Below the pieces are notes generated by a model. It had not been told where the DNA came from. It made no database searches and was given only the letters and a program-made list of their open reading frames with translations. From NCBI RefSeq assembly GCF_003253735.1, contig NZ_QKYW01000008.1:1-64000 (forward strand): a DNA stretch of 64,000 bases. Reading direction: 5' to 3'. The DNA comes from Pseudomonas sp. URMO17WK12:I2 (GTDB lineage: Bacteria > Pseudomonadota > Gammaproteobacteria > Pseudomonadales > Pseudomonadaceae). Shown here one piece after another: positions 36,619 to 45,753 of this stretch. Numbering within the stretch: the stretch's first letter is position 1; each line of letters opens with the position of its first letter. The position numbers and the translations under genes were made by a program.

Positions 36619-37437
36619 ATGAGCACATTCACCACCCGTGACGGCACCGAGATCTATTTCAAGGACTGGGGCAGCGGCAAGCCCGTGCTGTTCAGCCATG
36701 GCTGGCCGCTGGACGCCGACATGTGGGAATACCAGATGCAGTACCTGAGCAGCCGTGGCTACCGCACCATCGCCTTCGACCGCCGGGGCTTCGGCCGCTC
36801 CAGCCAGCCGTGGAGTGGTTATGACTACGACACCTTCGCCGACGACATCGCCGAGCTGATCGAGCACCTCGACCTGCATGACGTGACCCTGGTGGGCTTC
36901 TCCATGGGCGGCGGCGACGTCAGCCGCTATATCGGCCGTCATGGCACCTCGCGGGTCGCCAAGCTGGCGCTGCTTGGGGCGGTCACACCGATCTTCGGCA
37001 AGGCAGCGGACTTCCCCGAGGGCGTCGATGCCTCGGTATTCGCCGGCATCAAGGACGGCCTGCTCAAGGACCGTGCGCAGTTCATCGCGGACTTCGCCAC
37101 ACCGTTCTACGGCATCGACAAGGGCCACACGATCTCTGACGGCGTGCTCACCCAGACGCTGAACATCGCCTTGCTGGCCTCGTTGAAAGGCACCGTGGAT
37201 TGCGTGACCGCGTTCTCCGAAACCGATTTCCGCGCCGACCTGGCCAAGGTCGACGTGCCGACCCTGGTGATCCATGGCGACGCCGACGCCATCGTGCCGT
37301 TCGAAACCACTGGCAAGCTCGCCGCGCAGATGATCGCCGGCGCCGAGCTGAAGGTATACGAGGGTGCGCCGCATGGCTTCGCCGTCACCCATCAGCAGCG
37401 TCTCAACGAAGACCTGCTGGCCTTCGTGTCCCGCTGA
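36619..37437 (+). CDS. Alpha/beta hydrolase, non-haem haloperoxidase/arylesterase type (272 aa)
   Basis: The catalytic triad is Ser95 (GFSMGG), Asp223 (HGDAD) and His252 (APHGF); the oxyanion segment is HGWP at residues 27-30. Length and motifs match the cofactor-free haloperoxidase/arylesterase group, which hydrolyses esters or lactones and can form peracids. GAGAGG precedes the ATG. It lies 18 bases before the amidohydrolase gene, so they are co-transcribed. Confidence 0.93.
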   Translation: MSTFTTRDGTEIYFKDWGSGKPVLFSHGWPLDADMWEYQMQYLSSRGYRTIAFDRRGFGRSSQPWSGYDYDTFADDIAELIEHLDLHDVTLVGFSMGGGDVSRYIGRHGTSRVAKLALLGAVTPIFGKAADFPEGVDASVFAGIKDGLLKDRAQFIADFATPFYGIDKGHTISDGVLTQTLNIALLASLKGTVDCVTAFSETDFRADLAKVDVPTLVIHGDADAIVPFETTGKLAAQMIAGAELKVYEGAPHGFAVTHQQRLNEDLLAFVSR

Positions 37438-37455
37438 TTACCGGAGTGCCCAGCC

Positions 37456-39426
37456 ATGACCGATGACCCCAAAGATCCTAAACGCCGCCAGGTCGTCGCG
37501 GCCGGTGGCCTGCTTGGCGCGGCTGGTGCGCTGTGGTCCGCCTTACCTTTTGCCGGCGCTGCCGGTTACGCATTTGGAGCCAATATGAACGACGCAGACC
37601 TGATCCTGCTCAACGGCAAATTCCACACCGTCGACCCCGAGCGGCCCCAGGCCACTGCCGTGGCGATCAAGGATGGTCGCTTCATCGCCGTAGGCAGCGA
37701 TGCCGAAGCCATGGCCACCAAGGGCGCGGCCACCAAGGTCATCGACCTCAACAAGCGCACCGCCATTCCGGGCCTCAACGACTCCCACCTGCACCTGATT
37801 CGTGGTGGCCTGAACTACAACCTCGAGCTGCGCTGGGAAGGCGTGCCGTCGCTGGCTGACGCCCTGCGCATGCTCAAGGCCCAGGCCGACCGCACGCCCA
37901 CCCCGCAGTGGGTGCGGGTGGTGGGTGGCTGGAACGAATTCCAGTTCGCCGAAAAGCGCATGCCTACCCTGGCGGAGATCAACCAGGCGGCGCCGGATAC
38001 GCCGGTATTCCTGCTGCACCTGTATGACCGCGCCTTGCTCAACCGCGCCGCGTTGCGGGTGGTCGGCTACACCAAGGACACGCCCAACCCGCCCGGTGGC
38101 GAGATCCAGCGCGACAGCAACGGCGACCCCACCGGCATGCTGATCGCCCGCCCCAACGCGATGATTCTTTATTCGACCCTGTCGAAAGGGCCGACGCTGC
38201 CGCTCGATTACCAGGTCAACTCGACCCGCCAGTTCATGCGTGAGCTCAATCGCCTGGGCCTGACCAGCGCCATCGACGCCGGCGGCGGTTACCAGAACTA
38301 CCCGGACGACTACCAGGTGATCCAGCAGCTGGCCGACAACGACCAGCTCACCGTGCGCATCGCCTACAACCTGTTCACCCAGAAGCCCAAGGAAGAACTC
38401 GCCGACTTCCAGCAATGGACCAAGACCGTCACCTACGGCCAGGGCACCGATTACCTGCGCCACAACGGCGCCGGCGAGATGCTGGCGTTCTCCGCCGCCG
38501 ACTTCGAGGACTTCCTCGAGCCGCGCCCGGACCTGCCGCCGAACATGGAGGCCGACCTCGAGCCGGTGGTGCGCCACCTCGTCGAGCACCGCTGGCCGTT
38601 CCGCCTGCACGCCACCTACGACGAATCCATCACGCGCATGCTCGACGTGTTCGAGAAGGTCAACCGCGACATCCCGTTCAACGGCCTGCCGTGGTTCTTC
38701 GACCACGCCGAAACCATCACCCCGAAAAACATCGAGCGGGTCAGGGCGCTGGGCGGCGGTATCGCCATCCAGCACCGCATGGCGTTCCAGGGGGAATACT
38801 TCGTCGACCGCTACGGCAAGCAGGCAGCGGAAAGTACGCCGCCGATCAAGCGGATGCTTGCCGAAGGCGTGCCGGTCGGCGCCGGCACCGACGCCACCCG
38901 TGTGGCCAGCTACAACCCCTGGACCTCGCTGTACTGGCTGGTCAGCGGCAAAACGGTAGGCGGCACCGCGCTGTATCCCGAAGGCCTGTCCCGCGCCGTG
39001 GCGCTGCAGCTGTTCACCCAGGGCAGTGCCTGGTTCTCCAGCGAGCAGGGCAAGAAGGGGCAGATCAAGGTTGGCCAGCTGGCGGACGTGGCGGTGCTTT
39101 CCCAGGATTACTTCAGCGTGTCCGAGGAAGCCATCAAGTACCTGGAGTCGGTGCTGACCGTGGTGGGCGGCAAGGTGGTTTACGGCGCCGATGAGTTCGA
39201 CAAGTTCGGCACGCCGCCATTGCCGGTACTGCCCGAGTGGTCGCCAGTGGCCAAGGTGCCTGGCCACTGGAAGCCCGCCGCGCCACTGCAGGCAGCCGTG
39301 CACCAGTGCATCGGCTCCTGCTCGGTACACGCCCACAGCCATGAGCGCGCGCGGCAGAGCAAGGTACCGGTCAGCGACTACGCCGGTTTCTGGGGCGCGT
39401 TCGGGTGTTCGTGCTTCGCGTTCTAG
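37456..39426 (+). CDS. Tat-exported YtcJ-like amidohydrolase with Cys/His tail (656 aa)
   Basis: The N-terminus has a twin-arginine motif (KRRQVV, Arg10-Arg11) and a hydrophobic stretch, so export folded to the periplasm is likely. The amidohydrolase family 3 core carries the metal ligands His111 and His113 (SHLHL), a further His in FFDHAETI and a late GAGTDATR aspartate. The last 40 residues are unusual: Cys618, Cys622, His625, His627, His629, Cys651 and Cys653 could bind a metal or form disulfides. Substrate unknown; possibly an amide or formamide-type compound, judging only from the family. Confidence 0.88.
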   Translation: MTDDPKDPKRRQVVAAGGLLGAAGALWSALPFAGAAGYAFGANMNDADLILLNGKFHTVDPERPQATAVAIKDGRFIAVGSDAEAMATKGAATKVIDLNKRTAIPGLNDSHLHLIRGGLNYNLELRWEGVPSLADALRMLKAQADRTPTPQWVRVVGGWNEFQFAEKRMPTLAEINQAAPDTPVFLLHLYDRALLNRAALRVVGYTKDTPNPPGGEIQRDSNGDPTGMLIARPNAMILYSTLSKGPTLPLDYQVNSTRQFMRELNRLGLTSAIDAGGGYQNYPDDYQVIQQLADNDQLTVRIAYNLFTQKPKEELADFQQWTKTVTYGQGTDYLRHNGAGEMLAFSAADFEDFLEPRPDLPPNMEADLEPVVRHLVEHRWPFRLHATYDESITRMLDVFEKVNRDIPFNGLPWFFDHAETITPKNIERVRALGGGIAIQHRMAFQGEYFVDRYGKQAAESTPPIKRMLAEGVPVGAGTDATRVASYNPWTSLYWLVSGKTVGGTALYPEGLSRAVALQLFTQGSAWFSSEQGKKGQIKVGQLADVAVLSQDYFSVSEEAIKYLESVLTVVGGKVVYGADEFDKFGTPPLPVLPEWSPVAKVPGHWKPAAPLQAAVHQCIGSCSVHAHSHERARQSKVPVSDYAGFWGAFGCSCFAF

Positions 39427-39439
39427 CACTGCGTAGCCC

Positions 39440-39506
39440 CCTGTGGGAGCGGGCCATGCCCGCGATTCGCGCGCATGGACTAGGCGTCCCCGCGCGCTCC
39501 CACAGG
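39440..39506. repeat. Palindromic REP-like repeat (CCTGTGGGAGCG type)
   Basis: The arms CCTGTGGGAGCG (39440-39451) and CGCTCCCACAGG (39495-39506) are perfectly complementary and flank a G+C-rich core. This 'GTGGGAGCG' element is common between Pseudomonas genes. A 13-base sequence GGACTAGGCGTCC occurs both inside it (39477) and again at 39529. Confidence 0.75.
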
Positions 39507-39647
39507 AAGATTTGCGGTTGGCCTGCGCGGACTAGGCGTCCGGCCTCCCTGAGGTAACGACACACATTTTTAATCGGCGTCTCTGCGCCGCCTCGGGCAC
39601 CGCTGTGCCCATTTTTTACCGACACCGACTTTTTAACGAGATAACCC

Positions 39648-41300
39648 ATGACCAGCGTCACCCAACAAACCACCGCCGGCCCCTGGAGCCCGCTGCGCAC
39701 ATCGGTGTTCCGCTGGCTGTGGCTGGCCAGTATCGCCTCGAACATCGGCACCTGGATGCACGAGGTCGGTGCCGGCTGGCTGATGACCTCGCTGTCGGCC
39801 AGCCCGTTGGCGGTGGCCATGGTGCAGGTGGCGGCGGCATTGCCGATGTTCTTTCTGGCTTTGCCGGCTGGCGCCCTGGCCGACATCGTCGACAAGCGCC
39901 GTTACCTGCTGAGCGTGCAACTGTGGATGGCGACCGTGGCGGTACTGCTCGCCGGCCTGACCCTGCTCGGCTTGATGAACGTACCGCTGCTCCTGCTGCT
40001 GACCCTGGCCATGGGCATCGGTACCGCACTGATGATGCCGGCCTGGTCGGCGCTGACCCCGGAGCTGGTGGGCAAGAGCGAGCTGCCTGCTGCCGTGGCG
40101 CTGTCCAGCCTGGGCATGAACGTGGCGCGTGCCATCGGCCCGGCCATCGCCGGCGTGCTGGTCAGCCTCAGCGGCCCCTGGCTGACCTTCGCCCTCAACG
40201 CCGTATCGTTCTTCGCGGTGATCGCTGCGTTGTATGCCTGGAAGCGCACGCCCACGGCCAGCATCCTGCCGGCCGAGCGGCTGTTCGGCGCGGTGCGCCT
40301 TGGCGTGCGTTATGCGCGCAGTGCCAAACCGCTGCAGGCGGTGCTGGTGCGCACCTTCGCGTTTTTCGTCGGCGCCAGTGCCGGCATGTCGCTGCTGCCG
40401 CTGCTGGTGCGTCGCGAGCTGAACGGCACGGCGGCGGACTTCGGCATCCTGCTCGGCTGCGTGGGCGCCGGTGCCATCGCCGGGGCGATGTTCCTGCCCA
40501 GGTTGCGCGAGCAGCTGCGCAGCGACCTGATCGTCGCCGGTGCCAGTGTCGCCTACGCCGCCGTGCTGTTCGGTCTGGCCTTTATCCGCGACTTCAGCTT
40601 GTTGATCCCGGTGATGCTGGTCAGCGGCGCCGCCTGGATCGCCGTGCTGTCGAGCCTGCAGGTCGCCGCGCAAACCTCGGTGCCGAGCTGGGTGCGGGCC
40701 CGCGCCCTGGCGGTGTACATCCTGGTGTTCTTCGGTTGCAGCGCCCTGGGCGGCATCGTCTGGGGTTCGCTGGCCAGCGCGTACTCGCTGAGCGTGGCGC
40801 TGGCCGGTGGCGGGGCGATGCTGCTGCTCGGCGTGCTGCTGTCCTGGCGCTTCCGTTTGCCGGTCACCGACAGCGAAGACCTGGCGCCCTCGGTGCACTG
40901 GCCGGCGCCGGTACTCAGCGCCGACCTGGATCGTGAGCGCGGCCCGGTGATGATCACCCTGGAATACGACATTCCTCAGGAAAACGCCGAGGCGTTCAGC
41001 CACGCGATGCTCGCCGTGCGCGCCATGCGCCGGCGTAACGGTGCGCTGTCCTGGGGGCTGCTGCAGGACAGCGAGAACCCGCAGCTCTGGCAGGAATTCT
41101 TCTTCGACGCCTCCTGGCTCGAACACCTGCGCCACCACGGCCGCGTCACCGTGGCCGAGCAACGCATCGAAGCCAACGCCCGGCAATACCAGCGCGAAGG
41201 CGTGGCGGTGCGCATCCGCCACCTGCTCGGCGTGCCGGCACCGCGTGGCCCACAACCCCCTTCAAACACCCCTCATGCAACCACAGGAGTTACACCATGA
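39648..41300 (+). CDS. MFS transporter fused to an ABM-like domain (550 aa)
   Basis: Residues about 15-410 form an MFS_3 (EntS-like) exporter with twelve hydrophobic segments, starting VFRWLWLASIASNIGTWM. Residues about 432-530 are a soluble domain (ITLEYDIPQENAEAFSHAM... LWQEFFFDASWLEHLRHH) with the dimeric alpha/beta-barrel pattern. A linked cytoplasmic ABM domain suggests it senses or modifies the transported compound. The gene ends by overlapping the isochorismatase-family gene by four bases. No strong ribosome binding site precedes the ATG. Confidence 0.88.
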   Translation: MTSVTQQTTAGPWSPLRTSVFRWLWLASIASNIGTWMHEVGAGWLMTSLSASPLAVAMVQVAAALPMFFLALPAGALADIVDKRRYLLSVQLWMATVAVLLAGLTLLGLMNVPLLLLLTLAMGIGTALMMPAWSALTPELVGKSELPAAVALSSLGMNVARAIGPAIAGVLVSLSGPWLTFALNAVSFFAVIAALYAWKRTPTASILPAERLFGAVRLGVRYARSAKPLQAVLVRTFAFFVGASAGMSLLPLLVRRELNGTAADFGILLGCVGAGAIAGAMFLPRLREQLRSDLIVAGASVAYAAVLFGLAFIRDFSLLIPVMLVSGAAWIAVLSSLQVAAQTSVPSWVRARALAVYILVFFGCSALGGIVWGSLASAYSLSVALAGGGAMLLLGVLLSWRFRLPVTDSEDLAPSVHWPAPVLSADLDRERGPVMITLEYDIPQENAEAFSHAMLAVRAMRRRNGALSWGLLQDSENPQLWQEFFFDASWLEHLRHHGRVTVAEQRIEANARQYQREGVAVRIRHLLGVPAPRGPQPPSNTPHATTGVTP

Positions 41301-41923
41301 CCATTCCCTACAACCGCCTGGACAAAGACAACGCCGCCGTTCTGCTGGTCGACCACCAGGCCGGCCTGCTGTCGCTGGTACGTGACATCGACCCGGACAA
41401 GTTCAAGAACAACGTGCTGGCCCTGGCCGACATCGCCAAGTTCTTCAACCTGCCGACCATCCTCACCACCAGCTTCGAAACCGGCCCCAATGGCCCGCTG
41501 GTCCCCGAGCTGAAGGAGATGTTCCCGGACGCGCCGTACATCGCCCGCCCTGGCCAGATCAACGCCTGGGACAACGAAGACTTCGTCAAGGCGATCAAGG
41601 CCACCGGCAAGAAGCAGCTGATCATCGCCGGCGTGGTGACCGAAGTCTGCGTGGCGTTCCCGGCCCTGGCCGCCATCGAGGAGGGCTTCGACGTGTTCGT
41701 GGTCACCGATGCCTCGGGCACCTTCAACCAGATCAGCCGTGACTCGGCCTGGCAGCGCATGACCGCCGCCGGCGCGCAGCTGATGAACTGGTTCGCCGTG
41801 GCCTGTGAGCTGCACCGCGACTGGCGCAACGATGTGGAAGGCCTGGCGAAGATCTGCTCCGATCACATCCCGGACTACCGCAACCTGATGACCAGCTACT
41901 CGGCACTCACTGAAGGCAAGTAA
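41297..41923 (+). CDS. YcaC-type isochorismatase-superfamily hydrolase (208 aa)
   Basis: Asp19 (LLVDHQ) and Cys118 (VVTEVCVAF) are two of the catalytic triad positions, at the same numbers as in YcaC; the third is a Lys nearer the middle. YcaC proteins form ring-shaped octamers and their substrate is unknown. The overlap with the MFS gene and the shared strand with the amidohydrolase and alpha/beta hydrolase indicate one pathway. A strong hairpin (GGGTGGGCG/CGCCCACCC, 41943-41970) follows but has no T run. Confidence 0.9.
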   Translation: MTIPYNRLDKDNAAVLLVDHQAGLLSLVRDIDPDKFKNNVLALADIAKFFNLPTILTTSFETGPNGPLVPELKEMFPDAPYIARPGQINAWDNEDFVKAIKATGKKQLIIAGVVTEVCVAFPALAAIEEGFDVFVVTDASGTFNQISRDSAWQRMTAAGAQLMNWFAVACELHRDWRNDVEGLAKICSDHIPDYRNLMTSYSALTEGK

Positions 41924-42053
41924 GCCGCACGTCTCGAAGCCAGGGTGGGCGGCGCCGCATGCGCCCACCCGCTGGGCAACAGGAGGCAGCGCCAGGCGTT
42001 CCTGCGCGCTGCCCCATCCATTTCTTCGGCGCAGCCTTTTCCGGGAGCCCATC

Positions 42054-42956
42054 GTGAACCGCAATGACCTGCGCAAAGTCGACCTGCAGCTCTTGGTCGT
42101 GTTCGAAAGCCTGATGCACGAGCGCAACCTCACGCGCACGGCGGAAAAACTCTACCTCGGCCAGCCGGCGATCAGTGCCTCGCTGACCCGCTTGCGCGAC
42201 TATTTCAACGATCCCCTGCTGGTGCGCAACGGCCGCGAGATGGAGCCCACGCCCCGCGCGCTGGAAATCTTCCGCCGCCTGCCTGCCGCCCTGGACGGCA
42301 TCTCCCAGGCGATCAGCGAAGTGCGCGACTTCGACCCCAGTAGCAGCACCGCGGTGTTTCGCATCGGCATGTCCGATGATGTCGAGTGCGGCCTGCTGCC
42401 CCAGTTGCTCGCCCACCTGCGCCAACAGGCGCCCGAATGCGTGCTGGTGGTGCGCAACGCCAATTTCCTGCTGCTGCCCGGGCTGCTCGCCACCGGCGAA
42501 GTGTCCATCGGTATCAGCTACACCACCCAGCTGCCGGCCAATGCCAAGTGCCGCAGCCTGCGTGATATCCGTGCCATGGTCATCCGTGCCGACGACGGCC
42601 AGCCGGCGCTGAGCCTGGACGACTACTGCACGCGGCCCCATGCGCTGGTGTCGATGTCCGGCGACCTGTGCGGCAACATCGACCAGGATCTGGCGCGCCT
42701 CGAACGCAGCCGCAAGATCGCCCTGGCGGTGCCGCATTTCAACGGCCTGGGTGCGCTGCTGCGCAATTCGGACATGATCGCCACCATCCCCGATTACGCC
42801 GCCGAGGCGCTGGTGCAGGGCGGCGGGCTGATCATGGAAGAGCCGCCCTTCGAGATCGTGCCGGCGCAACTGACCATGGTCTGGCGCGCTGCCCAGGATC
42901 AGGACCCGGCCGAACGCTGGCTGCGTGAGCAGATCCTCGCGTTCATGGCCGCCTGA
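42054..42956 (+). CDS. LysR-family transcriptional regulator, NodD-like (300 aa)
   Basis: The N-terminal HTH is LRKVDLQLLVVFESLMHERN...TAEKLYLGQPAISASLTRLR, a pattern of the NodD/LinR subgroup that often controls aromatic catabolism. The start is GTG at 42054, with GGGAG six bases before. It follows the 36021-41923 cluster on the same strand and is a good candidate for its regulator; binding sites are not obvious. Confidence 0.9.
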   Translation: MNRNDLRKVDLQLLVVFESLMHERNLTRTAEKLYLGQPAISASLTRLRDYFNDPLLVRNGREMEPTPRALEIFRRLPAALDGISQAISEVRDFDPSSSTAVFRIGMSDDVECGLLPQLLAHLRQQAPECVLVVRNANFLLLPGLLATGEVSIGISYTTQLPANAKCRSLRDIRAMVIRADDGQPALSLDDYCTRPHALVSMSGDLCGNIDQDLARLERSRKIALAVPHFNGLGALLRNSDMIATIPDYAAEALVQGGGLIMEEPPFEIVPAQLTMVWRAAQDQDPAERWLREQILAFMAA

Positions 42957-42965
42957 TACCTGCCA

Positions 42966-42983
42966 GCAACACTTTAGTGTTGC
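42966..42983. terminator. Short hairpin between LysR and GlxA-type genes
   Basis: A perfect stem GCAACAC/GTGTTGC with a TTTA loop lies ten bases after the LysR stop. The T-run is missing, so it could be a weak terminator or an operator for the next gene. Confidence 0.4.
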
Positions 42984-43106
42984 CCTGCTGCACCCCTTGT
43001 GGGGCTGTTTAACCGGCTGCCATGTCTAGATAATCGACGCAGACTTGCAAACCTGACAGGTGCCCTACGACGGCACCTGCTGTTTCCCTTGCGTTCGAGA
43101 CCCTGC

Positions 43107-44063
43107 ATGACGACGAAAACCGTCGCGATTCTGTTGTTCCCCGATGTTTTGATGCTCGACGTGGCTGGCCCCATCGAGGTGTTCTCGGTCGCCAACCGCT
43201 ACCTGCCTGAAAGCGATCACTACCGCATCCTTACCCTGGGCGCCGAGTCGCTCAGCGTGCGCGCCTCCAACGGCATCGTCATGCAGGCCGACCAACTGGC
43301 CGTCGACGCGCCGGTGGCCTACGACACCTTGCTGGTGCCCGGCGGGCCCGGTGCCTACAACGAGCGCCATCCGCACCTGTATGGCTGGCTCCGCGAGGCG
43401 GCCCAGGCGTCGCGGCGGCATGGCGCGGTGTGCACCGGCGCCTTCATTCTCGGCGAGGCCGGCTTGCTCGATGGCCACCGGGTGACCACCCACTGGCATT
43501 ATCTGGATCGCCTGGCCAAGCGTTTTCCCAAGGCGCAGCTGGAAACCGACCTGCTGTTCACCAAGGACGGCAAGCTGCTCAGCTCCGGCGGCGTGACGGC
43601 AGGCATCGACCTGGCGTTGTCGATCCTCGCCGACGACCACGGCAAGAAGCTCGCGCTGGATGTCGCCAAGGTGCTGCTGGTGGTGATCAAGCGCCAGGGC
43701 GGGCAGGCCCAGTTCAGCCCCTTGCTGCCGCCAGCGGGGCAGGGCAGCACGCCGCTCGACCGGGTGCAGCAGTACGTGCTGGAGAACGTGCAGGAACCGT
43801 TCACCGTGGAGCAGTTGGCCGAGCTGGCAGCGATGAGCGTGCGCAACTTCGCCCGCGTGTTTACCCGCGAGCTGCAGATGACGCCCATGGAGTTCGTGCT
43901 CAATGCCCGTATCGACCATGCCCGTTCGCTGCTGGAAAGCACCGACCTGCCGCTGAAGACCGTGGCCTTTCGCAGCGGCTTCGGCAGTACCCGGCACATG
44001 CGGCAGATGTTCGACAAACGCCTGGGGCTGACCCCGGTGCAGTACCGTCACCAGTTCGGCTGA
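43107..44063 (+). CDS. GlxA-family AraC regulator with DJ-1/PfpI-like domain (318 aa)
   Basis: Residues about 5-165 form a class-I amidotransferase-like domain with GAVCTGAFILGEAGLLDG (the Cys nucleophile position) and VTTHWHYLDRL. Residues about 215-316 are an AraC DNA-binding domain with two HTH motifs ending FGSTRHMRQMF...TPVQYRHQF. GlxA-type regulators control catabolism of arginine, glycine betaine and related nitrogen compounds. Target unknown; it is the second regulator after the cluster. Confidence 0.9.
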   Translation: MTTKTVAILLFPDVLMLDVAGPIEVFSVANRYLPESDHYRILTLGAESLSVRASNGIVMQADQLAVDAPVAYDTLLVPGGPGAYNERHPHLYGWLREAAQASRRHGAVCTGAFILGEAGLLDGHRVTTHWHYLDRLAKRFPKAQLETDLLFTKDGKLLSSGGVTAGIDLALSILADDHGKKLALDVAKVLLVVIKRQGGQAQFSPLLPPAGQGSTPLDRVQQYVLENVQEPFTVEQLAELAAMSVRNFARVFTRELQMTPMEFVLNARIDHARSLLESTDLPLKTVAFRSGFGSTRHMRQMFDKRLGLTPVQYRHQFG

Positions 44064-44274
44064 TCCGCTGGCAAAGGGCCACGATGCCCGCGATAGAGCG
44101 TTTCGTCGGTTGTCCGAGTTGCGCACCGCGATGGCCGAATCCGTCCCTCCGTGCCGATGTCGCCGGGCGGACGAACGGTAGAGAATGATTCGCTTATCAG
44201 AACAGGAGCGGCAAAGCGCCGAGCAGCCGAGACCCGATGGGTGACGTCCGGCATGGCGGGATGCTGAACAGGTC

Positions 44275-45720
44275 ATGCACGATCTCCAACCCAATGGCAG
44301 CGATACCGTCCTGCGCTTCGGCCGCTTCGAGTTGCACCCCCAGCGTCGCCTGCTGCTCGATGGCGAGCGGCCGCTGCCGATTGGCGCCCGGGCCCTGGAC
44401 ATCCTGCTGGTGCTGGTGGAAAGCGCCGGCAAGATCGTCAGCAAGGAGGCGATCATCGCCCGCGTCTGGCCAAGAACCTTCGTCGAAGAGATCAACCTGC
44501 GCGTACACATCTCCGCGCTGCGCCGGGTGCTCGGCGTGTGCCCGCAATCGCGGGACTACATCACCAACGTGCGCCAGCGCGGCTACAGCTTCGTCGCCCA
44601 TGTCGAGCAGGTCAGCCAGGCCGGGAGCGAGATGCCGCTGGCGCCCAGCGGACTGCCCAACCTGCCGGGCCGGGCGGTGCGCATCGAGGGCTGCGACAAG
44701 CTGATCGAAGACCTCACACGGCGTTTGCACACGCGCCGGCATATCACCCTGATCGGCCCCGGTGGGGTCGGCAAGACCACCGTGGCGCTGCGCGTCGCCC
44801 AGCAGCAGCTCGGTTATTTCGCCGATGGTGTGCGTTTTGCCGACCTGGCAACGCTCACCGAGCCCGCGCAACTGGCCGCTACCCTGGCCTCGGAAATGGG
44901 CCTCGCGGTGCCCGAAGGCGTCGATGCCCAGGCCCATCTGCAGGCCACCCTGGCCAACCGGCACATGCTGGTGCTGATGGACAATTGCGAGCACCTGGTG
45001 GATGCCTGCGCCGCACTCAGCGAGGCGCTGCTGCAAGCCGCTCCGGGACTGCACATCCTGGCTACCAGCCGCGAGGCGCTGCGTACCGCCGAGGAGTACG
45101 TACAACCGCTGGCGCCCCTGGAGTCACCGCCGCTGGGCAGCCACCTGCGCCTGGCCGCGGCGCTGCGTTATCCGGCGGTGAAGCTGTTCGTGCGGCGGGC
45201 ACGGGCGCGCCAGGCGGATTTTCATCTACAGGAAAGCGACGTGCCGCGGGTGGCCGAGCTGTGCCGGCGGCTCGACGGCCTGCCGCTGGCCATCGAACTG
45301 GCCGCGGCCCAGCTCGATGTACAGAGCCTGGACGGCATCCTCGCCCAGCTCGACAATCACAGTTACCTGAGCCTGCTCGGGCGGCGCAGCACGCCGGCCC
45401 GACATGCCAGCCTGCTGGCCTCGCTGGAGTGGAGCTACGCGCTGCTCAGCGCCGAGCAGCGTCGCTGCCTGCAAGGGCTGGCACGGTGCGACGCGTACTT
45501 CACGGTGGCAGATGCGCAGCAGGCTCTGGCCGATGTGCAGGTCAGCGACACCGGGCGGTGCGCTGCCGTGTCGCGCCTGGTGGCGCTTTCGCTGATCGGC
45601 CTGCGCCGTGATGGTGAGCAGGTCTATTACCACATGCTCGGCTGCACCCGCGCCTTCGCCCGCGAGAAGGCACGCGAGGCAGCGCTCGCCAGTGCCTGGG
45701 ATACTCCGGCGCTGGCCTAG
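44275..45720 (+). CDS. OmpR-type winged helix fused to a STAND ATPase (481 aa)
   Basis: A DNA-binding winged helix (about residues 12-108, ending RQRGYSFVAHV) is fused to a STAND-type NTPase: Walker A GPGGVGKT at 161-168 and Walker B LVLMDN at 232-237, then ATSREAL. Such proteins commonly carry a long TPR sensor region after residue 480, but this one ends at a normal stop, so no clear sensor domain is present. The reading frame is intact, so it may be a natural short form. Possible role: signal-dependent activation of nearby genes. Confidence 0.82.
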   Translation: MHDLQPNGSDTVLRFGRFELHPQRRLLLDGERPLPIGARALDILLVLVESAGKIVSKEAIIARVWPRTFVEEINLRVHISALRRVLGVCPQSRDYITNVRQRGYSFVAHVEQVSQAGSEMPLAPSGLPNLPGRAVRIEGCDKLIEDLTRRLHTRRHITLIGPGGVGKTTVALRVAQQQLGYFADGVRFADLATLTEPAQLAATLASEMGLAVPEGVDAQAHLQATLANRHMLVLMDNCEHLVDACAALSEALLQAAPGLHILATSREALRTAEEYVQPLAPLESPPLGSHLRLAAALRYPAVKLFVRRARARQADFHLQESDVPRVAELCRRLDGLPLAIELAAAQLDVQSLDGILAQLDNHSYLSLLGRRSTPARHASLLASLEWSYALLSAEQRRCLQGLARCDAYFTVADAQQALADVQVSDTGRCAAVSRLVALSLIGLRRDGEQVYYHMLGCTRAFAREKAREAALASAWDTPALA

Positions 45721-45753
45721 GGGCTGTTGCCGTTTCAGGCACGGCCGCGCCGG

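Noticed and set aside
37543..39429. Long minus-strand frame opposite the amidohydrolase
   Set aside because: Antisense shadow of a strongly supported gene; no start signal and no family pattern.
39633..41255. Long minus-strand frame opposite the MFS-ABM gene
   Set aside because: Gln/His/Arg-rich antisense translation; the plus-strand membrane protein is clearly the real gene.
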